From Paramacrobiotus metropolitanus (lineage: Eukaryota > Tardigrada > Eutardigrada > Parachela > Macrobiotidae): DNA of 64,000 bases. Made by a program: the position numbers and the translations under genes. The DNA is taken from NCBI RefSeq assembly GCF_019649055.1, contig NW_026570255.1, positions 186,001 through 250,000 on the forward strand. The letters run 5' to 3'. The notes below the pieces were generated by a model, which saw only the letters and a list, made by a program, of their open reading frames with translations, searched no databases and was not told the DNA's origin. Positions 9,263 through 20,665 of the stretch are shown here, one piece after another (position 1 is the stretch's first letter; each line of letters opens with the position of its first letter).

Positions 9263-10336
9263 ATGGATCCTAGCAAAATTCATGACTCTGCTCGTTTCAA
9301 AGGTTGCCTGATAGGGGCGTACATCGGCGATTGTGCCGGTGGGTTGTTCAAGCAAGGAAATCGCGATATCCAGCCAATCGCCTTTCCGACCGTTGTGGAA
9401 ACATTGTCCTCCAAGAGTTGCTGGATGCCAAGTGACGTATCGTATTTGAGTGGGGCGGTAGCTCACTCACTCATTGACTGTCAAAAGTTTATCGATACAC
9501 ACGTTGCTCAGAATCTGGCCGACTGTTATTTCGAATTTCCAGAAAGACGAAAGTTTTTCACTACCGTTAAAGATGTGTTCTTCGCGTGGAAACTCAACGG
9601 AATCCAGCCAAAAACAGTGTATTTTCCGGCCGCCCAACAATTCCGTGGAACTTGCTCGTACGGAAACGGTGCCGCACCGTTGGTTCTGCATAACTATTAT
9701 GATCTGGATTCTGCTCTGAAAGACGTGGATCAGAGTTCTCGTTTGACGCACGGCAATTTGCTTGCCGTTCGCGGGGCCAAGCTGCAGGCTTGCGCAATTT
9801 TTGAAGCTGTGCATTTGCAGCATCCAGACGCTGCTGGCTTCATTACGGCGCTCATCAGTTTCTGTGACAGTATGGAAGTCAATAATCAGTTCAAGGTTTT
9901 CAGTAACCGTTTAATGAAAGTGCAGAAGTTCTTGGCAGACAATACGGAACCGCAGGACGTAGTCAAAGCTCTGGGCAATGGAATTAAAGCGTTGGAAACT
10001 GTGCCGTTGGCGATCTATTGCGCTGTGCGTGCAATGCCACCAGTTGCCGGGATTCACACAGATAATCCTTTCGAACGAGCGATTATTTTGGCTATCTCGA
10101 TGGGCGGAGACACGAACACTATCGCCAGTATGGCCGGAGTCATCACAGGGGCATGGCTGGGAAATGAAAGGATTCCGGTCGTCATGAAGATGCCGTGTTA
10201 CGATATTGAGGAACCTGAGGTTTTGGGTTCTGAGCTGGCTAAAGTGTTGCAAGACAGAATTGAAAAGTCTGTTGCGTTCAATAATTCTTGTCCGTATCGG
10301 TCTCATGAAAAACTTGTTCGCGCTACTTTGTCTTGA
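9263..10336 (+). CDS. ADP-ribosylglycohydrolase (right-arm copy)
   Basis: This is the second copy of the arm glycohydrolase, starting MDPSKIHDSARFKGCLIGAY and ending with the same LVRATLS terminus, with the same GAYIGDCAGG and GGDT motif blocks. It is about 358 residues and reads through. Upstream, the shared start region of the minor capsid gene is present but stops at the arm boundary. Keeping two open copies of an enzyme gene in an otherwise partly broken element suggests either recent insertion or homogenisation of the arms. Confidence 0.85.
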   Translation: MDPSKIHDSARFKGCLIGAYIGDCAGGLFKQGNRDIQPIAFPTVVETLSSKSCWMPSDVSYLSGAVAHSLIDCQKFIDTHVAQNLADCYFEFPERRKFFTTVKDVFFAWKLNGIQPKTVYFPAAQQFRGTCSYGNGAAPLVLHNYYDLDSALKDVDQSSRLTHGNLLAVRGAKLQACAIFEAVHLQHPDAAGFITALISFCDSMEVNNQFKVFSNRLMKVQKFLADNTEPQDVVKALGNGIKALETVPLAIYCAVRAMPPVAGIHTDNPFERAIILAISMGGDTNTIASMAGVITGAWLGNERIPVVMKMPCYDIEEPEVLGSELAKVLQDRIEKSVAFNNSCPYRSHEKLVRATLS

Positions 10337-10470
10337 ATTATGCATTCTTATTCTTGCTCATTCTATATCACGCTTGTTGTTTGTCTGATCAATATTCTAA
10401 TAACGAATCACGAATCCATGGCCCGCGGTATTTAATAAAAATATTCATGCACACGGACTGTTGTTTGTAT

Positions 10471-10988
10471 TCAGATCGAACACTCAGAGAACAACATAGG
10501 AAGAATAACAGCATCCCAGACCTCTGTGGGCTGGTCAGTACCAAACGGTAGTTGACATCCAAATTCCGTTTTTTCAATTTCACGCATTAAAAGATCAAGA
10601 GAAATCAAACGCATTCTAACTTTCTTGTGTCCTTGACGAATTTCGATGACAGGGTCATGGAGATCCTCGTCACAATGCGGTGGCAAGATTGTCAGTACAG
10701 TTGCCGATTTCCCTAGTAATGGTATATGCTGTGGGCCTTTCAGACGGGCATAAACTCTTTTTCGCATTGTTCTATCATCTTCCAAACGAATTAGCTGCGC
10801 TATCTCCAGTCGTCCTAACTTGATCCACTCCTTGGCAACATGCCGGTTGGAACTGAATGTGAAATTATTGGCTGTAAATAGACTACGGGTTTATGTGGTT
10901 GCAAAAACGCTGCAACAGACTTCCCTAACCGATACCATTCAGTACCTTCGGACAAGGTACTAACATATTCAATGTATGGATACTCCAT
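10471..10988 (-). CDS. Unknown 172-residue arm protein (right copy), broken
   Basis: This is the mirror copy of the gene at 2284-2802 and shares its terminal block (QPTEVWDAVILPML). It looks broken in this arm. Nothing further on function can be read from it. Confidence 0.55.
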
Positions 10989-11252
10989 TTTTGCAAACTA
11001 AAAGTAGCGAAACAAATAAGATAGCCATTTCCGATGTTTTCGCATGATTTTAGTGTACAGACTCTTATTGGTCAGAAATCCACTATGGGTGTGGTCGTAC
11101 ACATGTACGCGTATGCGCTGGCCATCTCTTCTAATATCGACTATGTACTAGCCATCTCTTCTAACATGCACTGTCTTAGCGTACGCGCTACTACTACACA
11201 CTATGGAGCCTGCAGAAGTGCTGTTTTTATTTTTTTTTGTTTTACTCTTTTA

Positions 11253-11732
11253 ATTCTAATATCAAACAGGAATATAAATTCCTAGCAAAACTACGAATTT
11301 ATATTTCTGTTTGATATTAGAATCTCTATCGGTGTGCCCGTTTGCGGAGATTTGCCCTGTGCTGAGGACGGACAGGTAGGAGATCGTGGGAACCCTGATG
11401 CACGGCAACAACACGCAAGTACAATTCACAGTCAAAAATTCTGTTGATTCTTCCATAATTTCCGACTGTGAATTGTACTTGCGCGTTGTGTCTTTTCCCT
11501 AACTTCGCCCCGAAATCCATCTAGGCCCGCGCGATTGAAATTCCCTGTTGATAACCAGAAGTCATAAGTTCTGGTTGTCAACAGCGAATTTTAATCGCGT
11601 GCTGTGCCAGCCCGACGACGACCTCCGCGCGATGCCACCTCGAAGACGGACATCTCCCTCACCCGTAATAATGCATTCATGACCAAGATTTATGAATTTG
11701 TGGCACAAATCATGGCCATGAATGAATGATTA
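11253..11732. repeat. Cluster of four long hairpins in right arm
   Basis: This is the mirror image of the left-arm cluster, with the same four inverted repeats in reverse order and no LTR between them. That both arms keep all stems with few differences means the structures predate or are homogenised with the arms. Confidence 0.75.
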
Positions 11733-11974
11733 CGTGCTGTGCCCATGCGCTCCAGGTTTGCGGACTACGTCCCGATTTTTATTAGTATATATTAACTAAT
11801 ATTTTGATATTTCCATATTTTTCATTTTATTTTCTGTATTTACTGTGATATTTCTATGTTCTGTGATATTTATAGTTTTCTACGTTTTTCTATATTTATC
11901 TATAGTTTTCTAAGTTTTTTTAATATTTTCTATTTGTTTTTATTTATTTTGTATTTATTTTTTTTTATTTTTAT

Positions 11975-12882
11975 TTAATCAAGATCCATATCCATATGCG
12001 CGTGCACGCCAACTGCAGCAATGAACGCGTCTGCACTCTGAGAAACCTGGTGCAGCGGTGACATGCCCATGATGGCACGGCATAAAAAATTATAAAAGAT
12101 ATGCCGTTCGGCCTCCACGGCGTCGATCACTGCGTCCAGCTGCCGCAGTTGCTCCATCCGCTCAGCCAGCAGTTCGTGCAGCTCGGCGTAACGCGTGACT
12201 CCCGCTTTGGCCCCCTTCGTGTTCCGCGCGGTCTTCTGTGCGCTTACCAGAACGCGCGTCCAATTTTCCGCCCGCAGCGCAAGGTCAACTTGGGCACCGG
12301 CGTACGGTTGCAGTATTAACTGCCCGTTTTTCCCCGGCGAAGCGAAGGTCTGGTTTCCGGCCAAATAGGCCATACACCACCGGTACGCTTCGTTCGGATC
12401 AGTCCGACAGTTGCGCTGGCGGGTGTTGGACGGACGGCGTTCTTCTGAAGCTAATAAACCAGCCTCCTCGGCAGCCAAAGCGCACTCCCGCTCACGACCG
12501 CGGGCTTCCAGGGAAATGTTCTTTCCGATTTCCACGATGTCTGCCTCCAGCCCGCGGCGTGCCTCAAAGTAGCTTTGAACTGCCGTACTCACACGAGCGA
12601 GTTGGTGAAACACTCGGAGCTGCACAAATAAGTATTTAAAAATATATTAGACATTTGTATTAAAATAATATATATTATTTAATCGGATTTATAAATTAAT
12701 AAATTTATTTAATAAATTATTAAAGTTATTTTATTTTTATGTACCATATTACGGGGTCCAGCTGCATTGAGCGCGAAGAGGTGTTGTTGCACTGCGGTGT
12801 AGTTGCCTGCGTTCTGTAGGCCAGCATCCCACAAATCGTCGTGGCTCATATGGGCCGTAAACATAGTTCGGTTGTCTGCCAT
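11975..12882 (-). CDS. Outer arm gene of unknown function (right copy)
   Basis: This is the mirror copy of 164-1071: a first stretch starting MADNRTMFTAHMSHDD at 12882, an AT-rich gap with GT and AG ends, and a long open stretch of about 214 codons ending at 11975. The long stretch is nearly identical between arms, including AEEAGLLASEERRPSNTRQR. Confidence 0.5.
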
Positions 12883-13045
12883 TGCGAGCCGGAAGAGTAC
12901 AAAATAAAAATATACAAAAATAAAGAACCCAGTACAACGCAAACTAAATTTTTTGTGTATCCGTCTTGACCTCAGGGTATTTTGTGTTGCCAGGTAGTTT
13001 TATTAATATGTATGTACTGTAGTTAGTATACATGATGTATGTATT

Positions 13046-14239
13046 GATAGAGTACGTGTACAAAGTATGTATTTATATTAAATACTGTATGGATATTTAT
13101 GTATTACGTATGTACTGTGTATACTTTATTGATGTATATATTAAGTAGTGTACTGTATACTATGATATGTATACGTATGTAAAGTTAAATTAATACGTAT
13201 GTACAGATGCTATGTACCGGAAGTGTGTACATGTATATATGCCACCTGCCGGTTGACCTTTAACCCGTATTTATATATGCACCTGGCGGGATTAACCTTT
13301 TGACCTCGACCGTTGCGACCGTTGGTCATTTCTTAATTTGTCGTCGTCTATTGTTGTACCTCATTAAATATGTTAATCCCGGCTACTTCTAATGTACTGT
13401 CTACCATCTTGACTCTCGTTAGCCTTCGACTTTCTTATTGGGGCGGAACCATGGTGTATGTGGTCGCTTTATGTCGATTTTATATTACGTCAGTTACTGT
13501 TCAGAAACAACTTACAGAATTGGCATACTCTGTACAATCGCACAGGGAAGTGCAAATAAATTTTTGACAACTTCAGAATAAATTACTGATTTTATTTTTA
13601 TTGCAATTTGTTGATTTTAAAGTAAAATTCTCCACCAGATGCTGGATTACTGGCCGCCACGAACGGCTAATAATTCTTTCTTGCCTACTCTAGTGCTTTT
13701 GGTCAGCGACAATGTGAACAAGGCAATCATTTTCCGCCAGCCATGGCGAATCAGGACCTACAGGTTGAATAAGCTGAATGATTTGCTGTTATTTGCAGTA
13801 AAAACTAGAAAGCTTGGCGATCCTTTGCCACGCGAACTAGGTCAGTTGCGCCTTGTAGAATATCAATGAAAGATGCCGAAAAAATTATGAGCAACGAACC
13901 CAAAGAAAACACTAGCTGCTGCAAATCAAGTAAAGTGAACTGAACATCAAGTATTGTCTTTTCCCAAACATGCGCGCAACGTTAAAGCGAGCTGAAGAGG
14001 AAAACCTAAGAGGGACGCTCAAATACTCTGTAGAAGAGTAAGAATCCGCGATACATCACTTCAGGGCCCATTCATTAGCGAGAGTTACGGATTTCCGACT
14101 TCTGGTTAGTCTGGTGCTGGAGTTGGAGGTGCAGTTTGCCATGAGAATTGTGTCACACGGAAGACAGCTGCATGCGGCAACGAAATCCTGCATCCGGTAG
14201 AAATCATTCGGTACATTTCGCACGAACGATGTGGGACCA
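13046..14239. other. AT-rich flank, no supported gene
   Basis: The first 200 bases are AT-rich with many TATGTAT-type words and may still belong to the element's outer arm. Two similar 34-bp stretches (about 13231-13265 and 13272-13305; TATATATGCCACCTGCCGG against TATATATGCACCTGGCGGG) follow. Short open frames at 13370-13567 and 13639-13869 show no recognisable domain. The last part may be 5' sequence of the retrotransposon. Confidence 0.5.
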
Positions 14240-16941
14240 GGCTCATGCAGCGGACATTTGGAAACGTTCGCTCCGTTGCTGTTTTGGAAGCCCCAGTCAA
14301 TAAACAGATTAAACTGCGAACTCTACTCCTTTTCGCCTCCCAGTGTTCCGCCACAGACGGAGAGGCTTCGTCAAAGAAAAAAGAATCTCTGACCGGACGT
14401 TTCCGTCGTCAGCTACGTGACTATGAAAGTGGAGTCAGGTCTTCCCCGTGCAGCACCCCCACAAGCCGTAACTAGGGCGGTAGCCAGTCGACAAAAGATG
14501 CAGAGCACCTACGCCGTATGGTTGAATCATGTATTAATGAGTGTTCTGTTCACAAGGCAGTTGCCCGGTTGGCATCGGAAGAATGTGTGTTAAAGATCGA
14601 TGCTGAAGTTTTATCTGTTCTGCGCTCAAACATCCCGATGCGCCCATGGACACTAATCTTCCTTCACCTAGTGCCAACGACATACCTGCATTTACCCCAG
14701 TTTTGGCCGCTGAAATTATGGGTGCTGTTTTCAGTTTCCCTAGCGGCTCAGCAGGTGGTTTGGATGGTCTGCGTCCACAGCACATAAAAGACATGTTGAA
14801 TTGTAAAGATGCTGTAAAGTCGCCGCTATGTACTGCGCTGTGCAAGTAAGTTAATTTCGTCGTGGCTGACAAGTTACCGGAGGAGTTAAGACATGTGTTC
14901 TTCGGCGCAAACCTGATTGCCCTGTCGAAGAAGGACGGTGGTGTTCGACCAATTGCTCTGGGTAACGTTTTACGAAGGCTGGCAGCCAAGGTTACTGCAA
15001 AACATTGCGCGAAGAAAGCGAACGAATTATTCACCCTTGTTCAAGCACGATGTGGCACGCGCGGTGGTGCAGAAGCACCGGTACGCGCCGTCAGAAATTT
15101 TATTTCCGAGAAGGGCGAGGGCTTACGAGTTGTGTTTGAAATTGATTACAGGAATGCGTTTAATACTGTCCGTCGTGATGTTATATTGCAGTCAGTTTTA
15201 GAACATTTTCCAGAATATTATCCGTTCGTTTTGAGTGCCTAAGGAGCGTCATCGGTGCTATTATGTAGTGGCAGCGATGACGACGTGACATCCGCCACGG
15301 GGATCCAGCAGGGCGATCCTCTAGGGCCACTGCTCTTTTGCCTCGCCTCCCTACTGTTCTGCATTATTTTGTCGTCAAAACTGAGGGCGTTTTTACTGGA
15401 TGACGGTGTTTTAGGAGGCACGGTGAAAGAAGTGGCTGACGATTCGACATCCATCATCGCCGCCAGCAGCGCCGCTGGGCTCCAACTGAACCCTGCGAAG
15501 TGCGAAATGCTGCTGATTGGTGGAAGTGCTGAAGAACGCGAAGTGGTCAAGAACAGGCTGCATTCAATTGCTCCCGGTGCGATTGTTTTGCAGCCTGAAA
15601 CGGTAACGTTTCTTGGTGCACCCTCAACTGATGAGGCAGTAACTTTTTCACTGCAACAGGAAATTGCTTTGCTGAAACTATTTGCAGAACGCTTGAAATT
15701 ACTGAATTCGCATCATGGATTTTACCTCTTGCGGAACTGTCTGTTCATCCCGAAGCTGATGTATACACTGCGGTGTAGTCGGTGTTGGAAAGTGCCCTAG
15801 CTGTTGGATGAGTTTGGCAGGCACGTCAAAGAAACGTTAGAGGAAATCACCAATACCAAATTGGACGGACCGGTATACACGCAGCAATGCTCCCAGTTGC
15901 CAAAGGAGGTTTGGGTGTGCGACGGAGCGAATCCTTCGGCCTTTTTGGCCTCCATGTTTTCGACCCGTCAGCTCACATCACGGATCTACAATGGCGGTAG
16001 TGAGACGTTGGTCAGTGATGCGTGCGAATGCTGGAAACAGGAGTCCGCCTGTGATGAGTTACCGTTGGATCTGGCACGTGTTCACCGATGCGTATGGGAT
16101 AATGCTGTGATACAAAGGGATGTTGATGTCTTGTGGAATAATGTCGGAGATGACAAGCGAACTGAAGCACGTCTGAGAGCAGTCAGCACTAAATATGCCA
16201 GAGCCTGGCTCAACGCTCTTCCTGCAAAGGTATTCGGTAACTTCCTGGATGACCAGACTTTCCGTATTTCTGTTGGACTGTGGCTTGGCGCTAAGATCGT
16301 AGAGCCTCACTCTTGTGTCAGATGTGGAAAAGACGTAACAGAAAATGGATACCACGGACTAGCCTGCCAAAAAGGTGTTGGTAGGAGGGAACGGCATAAC
16401 GGTATTAACGATATTATTTTGCGAACTTTGTGCAATGCCGACATTGAATCGTATCTTGAGCCTGTGGGATTTTTGCGTGAAAACGGAAAGCGGCCGGATG
16501 GGGCTACGCGATGGAAGTGGTACCGGGGACAACCTGTAGTCTGGGACGTGACATGCAGAGACACGATGGTGGATTCGTATATTGACGCAACCTCGAAGTG
16601 TGCGGGCGCCGCCGCCGAACTGGCATTCACTGTCAAGATGGGGAAGTACAAGTCGCTTACTGATCGTCGTCATTTTGTTCCCATTACATGCGAGACATTT
16701 GGCACATACTGTAATGGCACAATTGTTTTGTTGAAAGAGATCGGTAAGAAACTGTTTATGCGAACAGGCGAGAGTCGTTCCACTTGTTTTTTGTTTCAAC
16801 GTTTAAGTTTGGAGATTATGCGGGGTAATGCTATGAGCATATTATGCACAGTCCCTTCTCGTGTTAACTGGGACAAATTTTTCATTTGATTGTATTAGAC
16901 TGAGTGGTGCTCGTTGCTGTACATATTGAAAAATAAAATAT
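14240..16941 (+). mobile_element. Decayed non-LTR retrotransposon with RLE-like end
   Basis: Reverse-transcriptase blocks run left to right: GSAGGLDGLRPQHIKDML (palm entry), FFGANLIALSKKDGGVRPIA with VLRRLAAK, VVFEIDYRNAFNTV (motif A), IQQGDPLGPLLFCLA (motif B) and VADDST-like motif C near 15435. The C-terminal part (15804-16889) has a CCHC-like finger (CVRCGKD..GYHGLAC) and a PD-(D/E)XK-like block (GKRPDG...VVWDVTCRDT) as in restriction-like-endonuclease elements. The frame carries in-frame stops TAA 14847, TAA 15240 and TAG 15798, and a frame change near 14640. The 3' end is short and finishes in AAAAATAAAATA at about 16930-16941, where pseudogene A begins. No APE-type endonuclease was seen. 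The 5' end is unclear; a weak upstream match (LLLFASQCSAT...) begins near 14240. Confidence 0.8.
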
Positions 16942-18001
16942 CAAACCGCAAACGGCTCAGCTGCAAACTGCGCAGCCGAATTCCGGTCCGATGCTGAGCC
17001 ACGTAGTGAATCATGCTGCAAATCCGCATCCCGTTCGCAAAACTGGCGACATATATCCTGTCACTGGAGTGCAGCGTCACCACTTGGATGCGGGGATGCA
17101 AACGTTTATAGACCGTCGTCAGGTCGCTGAACAGGGTGTAATATTTCGCGTGATCGATCATAATCCGGTCACGAAGCGCTGGCGTATCCATCATCGTGTT
17201 CCATGCTGCACATACCATGCGCAGCTCCGTCTGTCTCTCGGTGTCCAAGTGGGAAAACACCTCCGGCCACAATGTCACCGGGAGAGCCATCTTCGCACTA
17301 GTTGTCGAGGCCGTGCTGGAACCAGCAACGGCCCTGCGGAAAATGCGCAGTGCATTTGCTTGTGCCCATTTAGTATCACGAGCACAGTAAGAAACATCAT
17401 CGTCTCGGGACATCTGAAAAATAACCAGGCCGAGGAATGCATCAAAACCGGCCGTCAAGGAGCTCTACCACGTCAACTGATTGTCCATAGCCGTTATCCA
17501 CTCGCTTCATGAGCCCTTCGGCTTTCGCGGTGGACAGTGATCGAAATTCATCCTCCAACTGCACACTGAGTTTGATGAAGTATCCCGGCTGAATGTGCTC
17601 GTAAAATGAAGTAAAGGGTTCGCGGACGTGTCGGATAGGGACGGTATCAGGTCACAACGCTCCTGTGTCAGGATCCCTCCAATGGACCACGGGTCCGATA
17701 CACTGACCATCGGGCACTCTGGGTCCGAATCTGACCGCTTCACCCGGGAGCCAAATCCACGGACCCAGCGGTGTCTCTCGCGTCAAGACTTCCACGGGAA
17801 CGGTGGAGAATTCTTCAGCATGATTGCGAGACAAATCAGCGTAAGTGTATCTATCATGCATGTACAGCCTGTTAAGCGGAACCGACGTCGGTTGGGACAC
17901 AGCAGATCAACGAAGAGCCCGTTGTTGGCCACGTTCACCACGAACCCGCGCCGCATCATCTTGTCGTTGCCAAGCACGTCCACGCGATTGGTTAAGAACA
18001 T
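16942..18001 (-). pseudogene. F-box family copy A, truncated by retrotransposon
   Basis: Exon 1 starts at 18001 (MFLTNRVDVLGNDKMMRRGF) and shows the family N-terminal module, but changes frame after GLFVDLLCPNRRR and again after HWRDPDTGAL; the block FIKLSVQLEDEFRSLS lies in a third frame. Exon 2, after the acceptor TTTTTCAG near 17411, carries an intact F-box (MALPVTLWPEVFSHLDTERQ) and the start of the leucine-rich part (ICSMIHYVAQHRTGIRLRSL). It then stops matching the family at about 16942, exactly where the retrotransposon tail begins. The rest of exon 2 and exon 3 are absent from both sides of the element, so insertion was accompanied or followed by deletion. It is divergent from gene B. 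Confidence 0.75.
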
Positions 18002-18475
18002 TGAGCGAGTTATGACACACAATGGCACGGCACACTCGAAGGAACAAGAGAGACAGCACACTTGGGGTTCTTCACGTGGAGGCGCAGGCTGTACAGCGGA
18101 ATCTGAATCGCTCATACAAACCTGTAATTCAGGTCTGAATTTATTACAAAAATGTGACGATATGCCGAATTGTCAAAAAGAAGCCGATAAAATACTGCAA
18201 TACTTTGAAATGAAAAAAAATTAACGATAAAATTCAACAGCCGCGGGCCAATTTGTGTACACAAGTCTGGTCCCGAAATAAAGCGGAATACAATAACAAC
18301 TACAGTAATCAAGGAACATTGTTGCCGCTGAAAAACTGTGGCATGAATACTTCGTCGCCGGAAATTAAAGATTTGAGTAAAGTAACATTTGAAATGATTA
18401 AATTCAAATTTTGTCTTTTGTTCGCTAAGCAAGATTCAGCCGCTTCGGTTAGGATAGTGAGATGCCCAATCAACG

Positions 18476-18590
18476 GATTAACCGCCCTGTCGAAAGTGGG
18501 CGTGTGCACAAGCGCTTATGACCGTACCGTTTTCGAACTGATCGGAGTTGTCAACCAACTGGCAATCATTGAGCAACTGAACGCAGAGGT
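18476..18590 (+). promoter_or_regulatory. Conserved upstream block of gene B
   Basis: About 110 bases (ACCGCCCTGTCGAAAGTGGG ... AACGCAGAG) match 24598-24706 in reverse orientation. In both places the block lies about 220-330 bases upstream of a family ATG and reads toward it (gene B here, pseudogene C there). Conservation outside coding sequence suggests a promoter or 5' UTR carried along with gene duplication. Confidence 0.5.
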
Positions 18591-18808
18591 TTTCCATGGC
18601 TTTTTCCTGTGTGCGGAATGAAGTTTCTGTAGCTAAAACTTTTTTGTGTGTCCTGTGGACCTGTACCAAATTCTTAAAACAGTTAGTTCTACGTCGCATT
18701 TCGCCGTTGAAGGACAAATACATTATATTAAACCGTGATAGGAGCTGAACTAAATTCGTCTGTTTTTTTTTGCTGAACATCCATAAGTTCATAACCACAT
18801 CCAACAGA

Positions 18809-20665
18809 ATGGACCGGAATACCGCCGTGTACGTTCTGGGAAGCGATGAACGGGTGCGCTACGGGAAGGTGGTGGACGTGGCCGAACACGGGCTCTTCAT
18901 CGATTATTGCTCCGATCGGCGGCGCGAATACGCAGCATTCGGAAGCATGTTCTCCTACTATCCAATCCGACACGACTCACTTGATCTGTACCATTTCTGT
19001 TCTCAGCAGCAATCAGGCGGGCCAATAAAGGTTTTTGTGCGAGAGACGCCATCGGGTCCGTGGATGTGGCTGCCGGGTGAATTTGTCTGTGTGGGAAGCG
19101 GTGGGCAGCCTGCAATGTACGGAGCGGCGCTTGTTCAATGGCAGTGTCCGCACACGGGAGCGCGGTGCACCGATGTTCTCCCTCTCCAACGGATAAAACG
19201 CGCTGGGGATTCCGATGAGCGCGACTTTCTCCGCAATCCCATTGGTCCGCAGACCTTTATCAAGCGGAGTGTGGATTTCGGCGAGGAATTCCGCCCTTTG
19301 TCCACTGAAGACGCCGCGGACCTCGTCAAGCGACTGAATCACTGTGATGACCGCCGGCTGCGGTTCGTCGTCTGGCCAGTCGACGTTGTGGATCTCGTGG
19401 ACGACAAATTGCAGTTCCTTTACAAGCCGGATTTCAGCGAGGAGAATGCAGTATCCAAAGGATATCTGTCGGTAAGAGACACGTCTTTCTCTACACTGGT
19501 AAATGTTCTACCGCGCTTACGATCGCTAGCATACCTATCTGTGTCTGCACATGTTTTAGATATTTCATGCAATTCAGCGCTTACGCACGGGGTTGCTCAT
19601 CGTTATTCAGTCTCTTCTTGAAGGGAAATCACTAGCAATCGTTGAGGACATTCCGCTACCGTGCGAGTTGTGGCAGGAGGTCTTTTCCTACGTGGGCACT
19701 GTAAAGCAGACGCAGCTGCGTGCTGTATGCGCCTTGTGGAATCAGATCTTGGCTGCGCCTGCCCTCAACTCCATTTTTAGCATCCAAAACACAGATGATA
19801 GCAGGCATTACCGCACCGGTTTTCTGGGCATGGTGACAGTGTACAAACTTCTGCGTCCCGGCACGCAGCGCGTTGTCATTGCGCGCTCTTTTGACGCAAC
19901 GCAAAAGAGCATTAACTATGTGATGCGATTATGTGAAATGGTGCAGTACGTAGCTGGGCATCGAACCGGAATCCGTCTGCGTTGCCTCCATTTGCACGGT
20001 CTCCCACTGACGTTGCAGATCCGAGACTTCCTGGATAACTCCCCTGACCGGACCGAATGCGGCGTGCATCAGTCACCCCCTGTTAAACCAACGCTGCACC
20101 CGGAAGAAGATTACTATTGGCTGCAGGATTTTGTGACTGGAATCCGCAATCTGCCGTGTGATACCATCCACATGAACAGCTGCCGTATTTCATTGGTCTG
20201 CAAGTTTTATACGGGATATCTCGAACGCAAGTACAGACATAAAACCGGGATCAACATTCGCAGTCTACGATTGAAGACAGGCGTCGATTTTGGCTGTGCA
20301 CTGTGGGATGAGCTGAAAGCGGCGCGGCCGATGCCGAGTGAGCCGCAAATACAGAAGCTCATTCGGGGGCTGAGGGCGGTCGTTAAAATCCCAGATAGTG
20401 ACCGATTCCGAAAAGACATCTGCCAGGTAAAATTCACCTTTCTGGTTTCTGGGTGCTTTATCGTTATTTATACTTTACGCCGAGTTGAGACGTTGTTTTC
20501 CAGGCACTGTGTGTACTGCATTCCGCGGATCCGCGTCCGGCGTCGCATTATCACGGGAAGAGATGGTGCGTGGACGGCCTGCAAGATTTGCAATGGGAGA
20601 AATTGTCGCGCTTAACCCAGCAGTTTCTCGTTGAACTACAAAGCTCGCGAGCGTTCTATCTTTAA
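18809..20665 (+). CDS. F-box protein with Tudor-like N-terminus, gene B
   Basis: Three exons with clean phase-0 junctions: 18809-19471, 19578-20426 and 20504-20665; introns of 106 and 77 nt; donors GTAAGA and GTAAAA; acceptors TTCAG and TTCCAG. The 557-residue product has the family N-terminal module (AVYVLGSDERVRYGKVVDVA; second repeat IKVFVRETPSGPWMWLPGEF). Its repeated small beta pattern with W..G.V resembles Tudor/agenet-type barrels. An F-box follows (LPCELWQEVFSYVGTVKQTQ), then leucine-rich C-terminal repeats, and exon 3 gives the cap DPRPASHYHGKRWCVDGLQD. F-box proteins recruit substrates to SCF ubiquitin ligases via Skp1, so a role as substrate adaptor is inferred. It looks intact, and its start is the first ATG before the conserved module. 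Confidence 0.85.

Larger units (their letters stand above)
1..13045. mobile_element. Polinton/adintovirus-like element, long inverted arms
   Basis: The segment is a near-perfect inverted repeat: bases 1-4022 read as the reverse complement of about 9262-13045, around a unique core. The core encodes the morphogenesis set typical of Polintons, adintoviruses and relatives: jelly-roll capsid proteins, adenovirus-type protease and FtsK/HerA packaging ATPase. I see no protein-primed DNA polymerase B, no retroviral-type integrase and no helicase. The left end coincides with the window edge, so the true terminus and any target duplication cannot be seen; on the right, AT-rich sequence continues past 13045. 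As a fossil it looks recent, because the arms remain close to identical by eye, but it is broken in about three places. It could also be a deletion derivative of a larger Polinton or a lineage that relies on another element for replication. Confidence 0.85.
9262..13045 (-). repeat. Right inverted arm of Polinton-like element
   Basis: This is the reverse complement of the left arm without the solo LTR. It holds second copies of the glycohydrolase, the 172-residue gene and the outer gene, with the same order and spacing. Similarity is visible up to 13045, the partner of window base 1; the arm may extend further, since the left partner sequence lies outside the window. Confidence 0.9.

Noticed and set aside
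13370-13869. Two short frames right of the Polinton-like element
   Set aside because: No domains; codon use resembles surrounding AT-rich DNA; the second may be retrotransposon leader.
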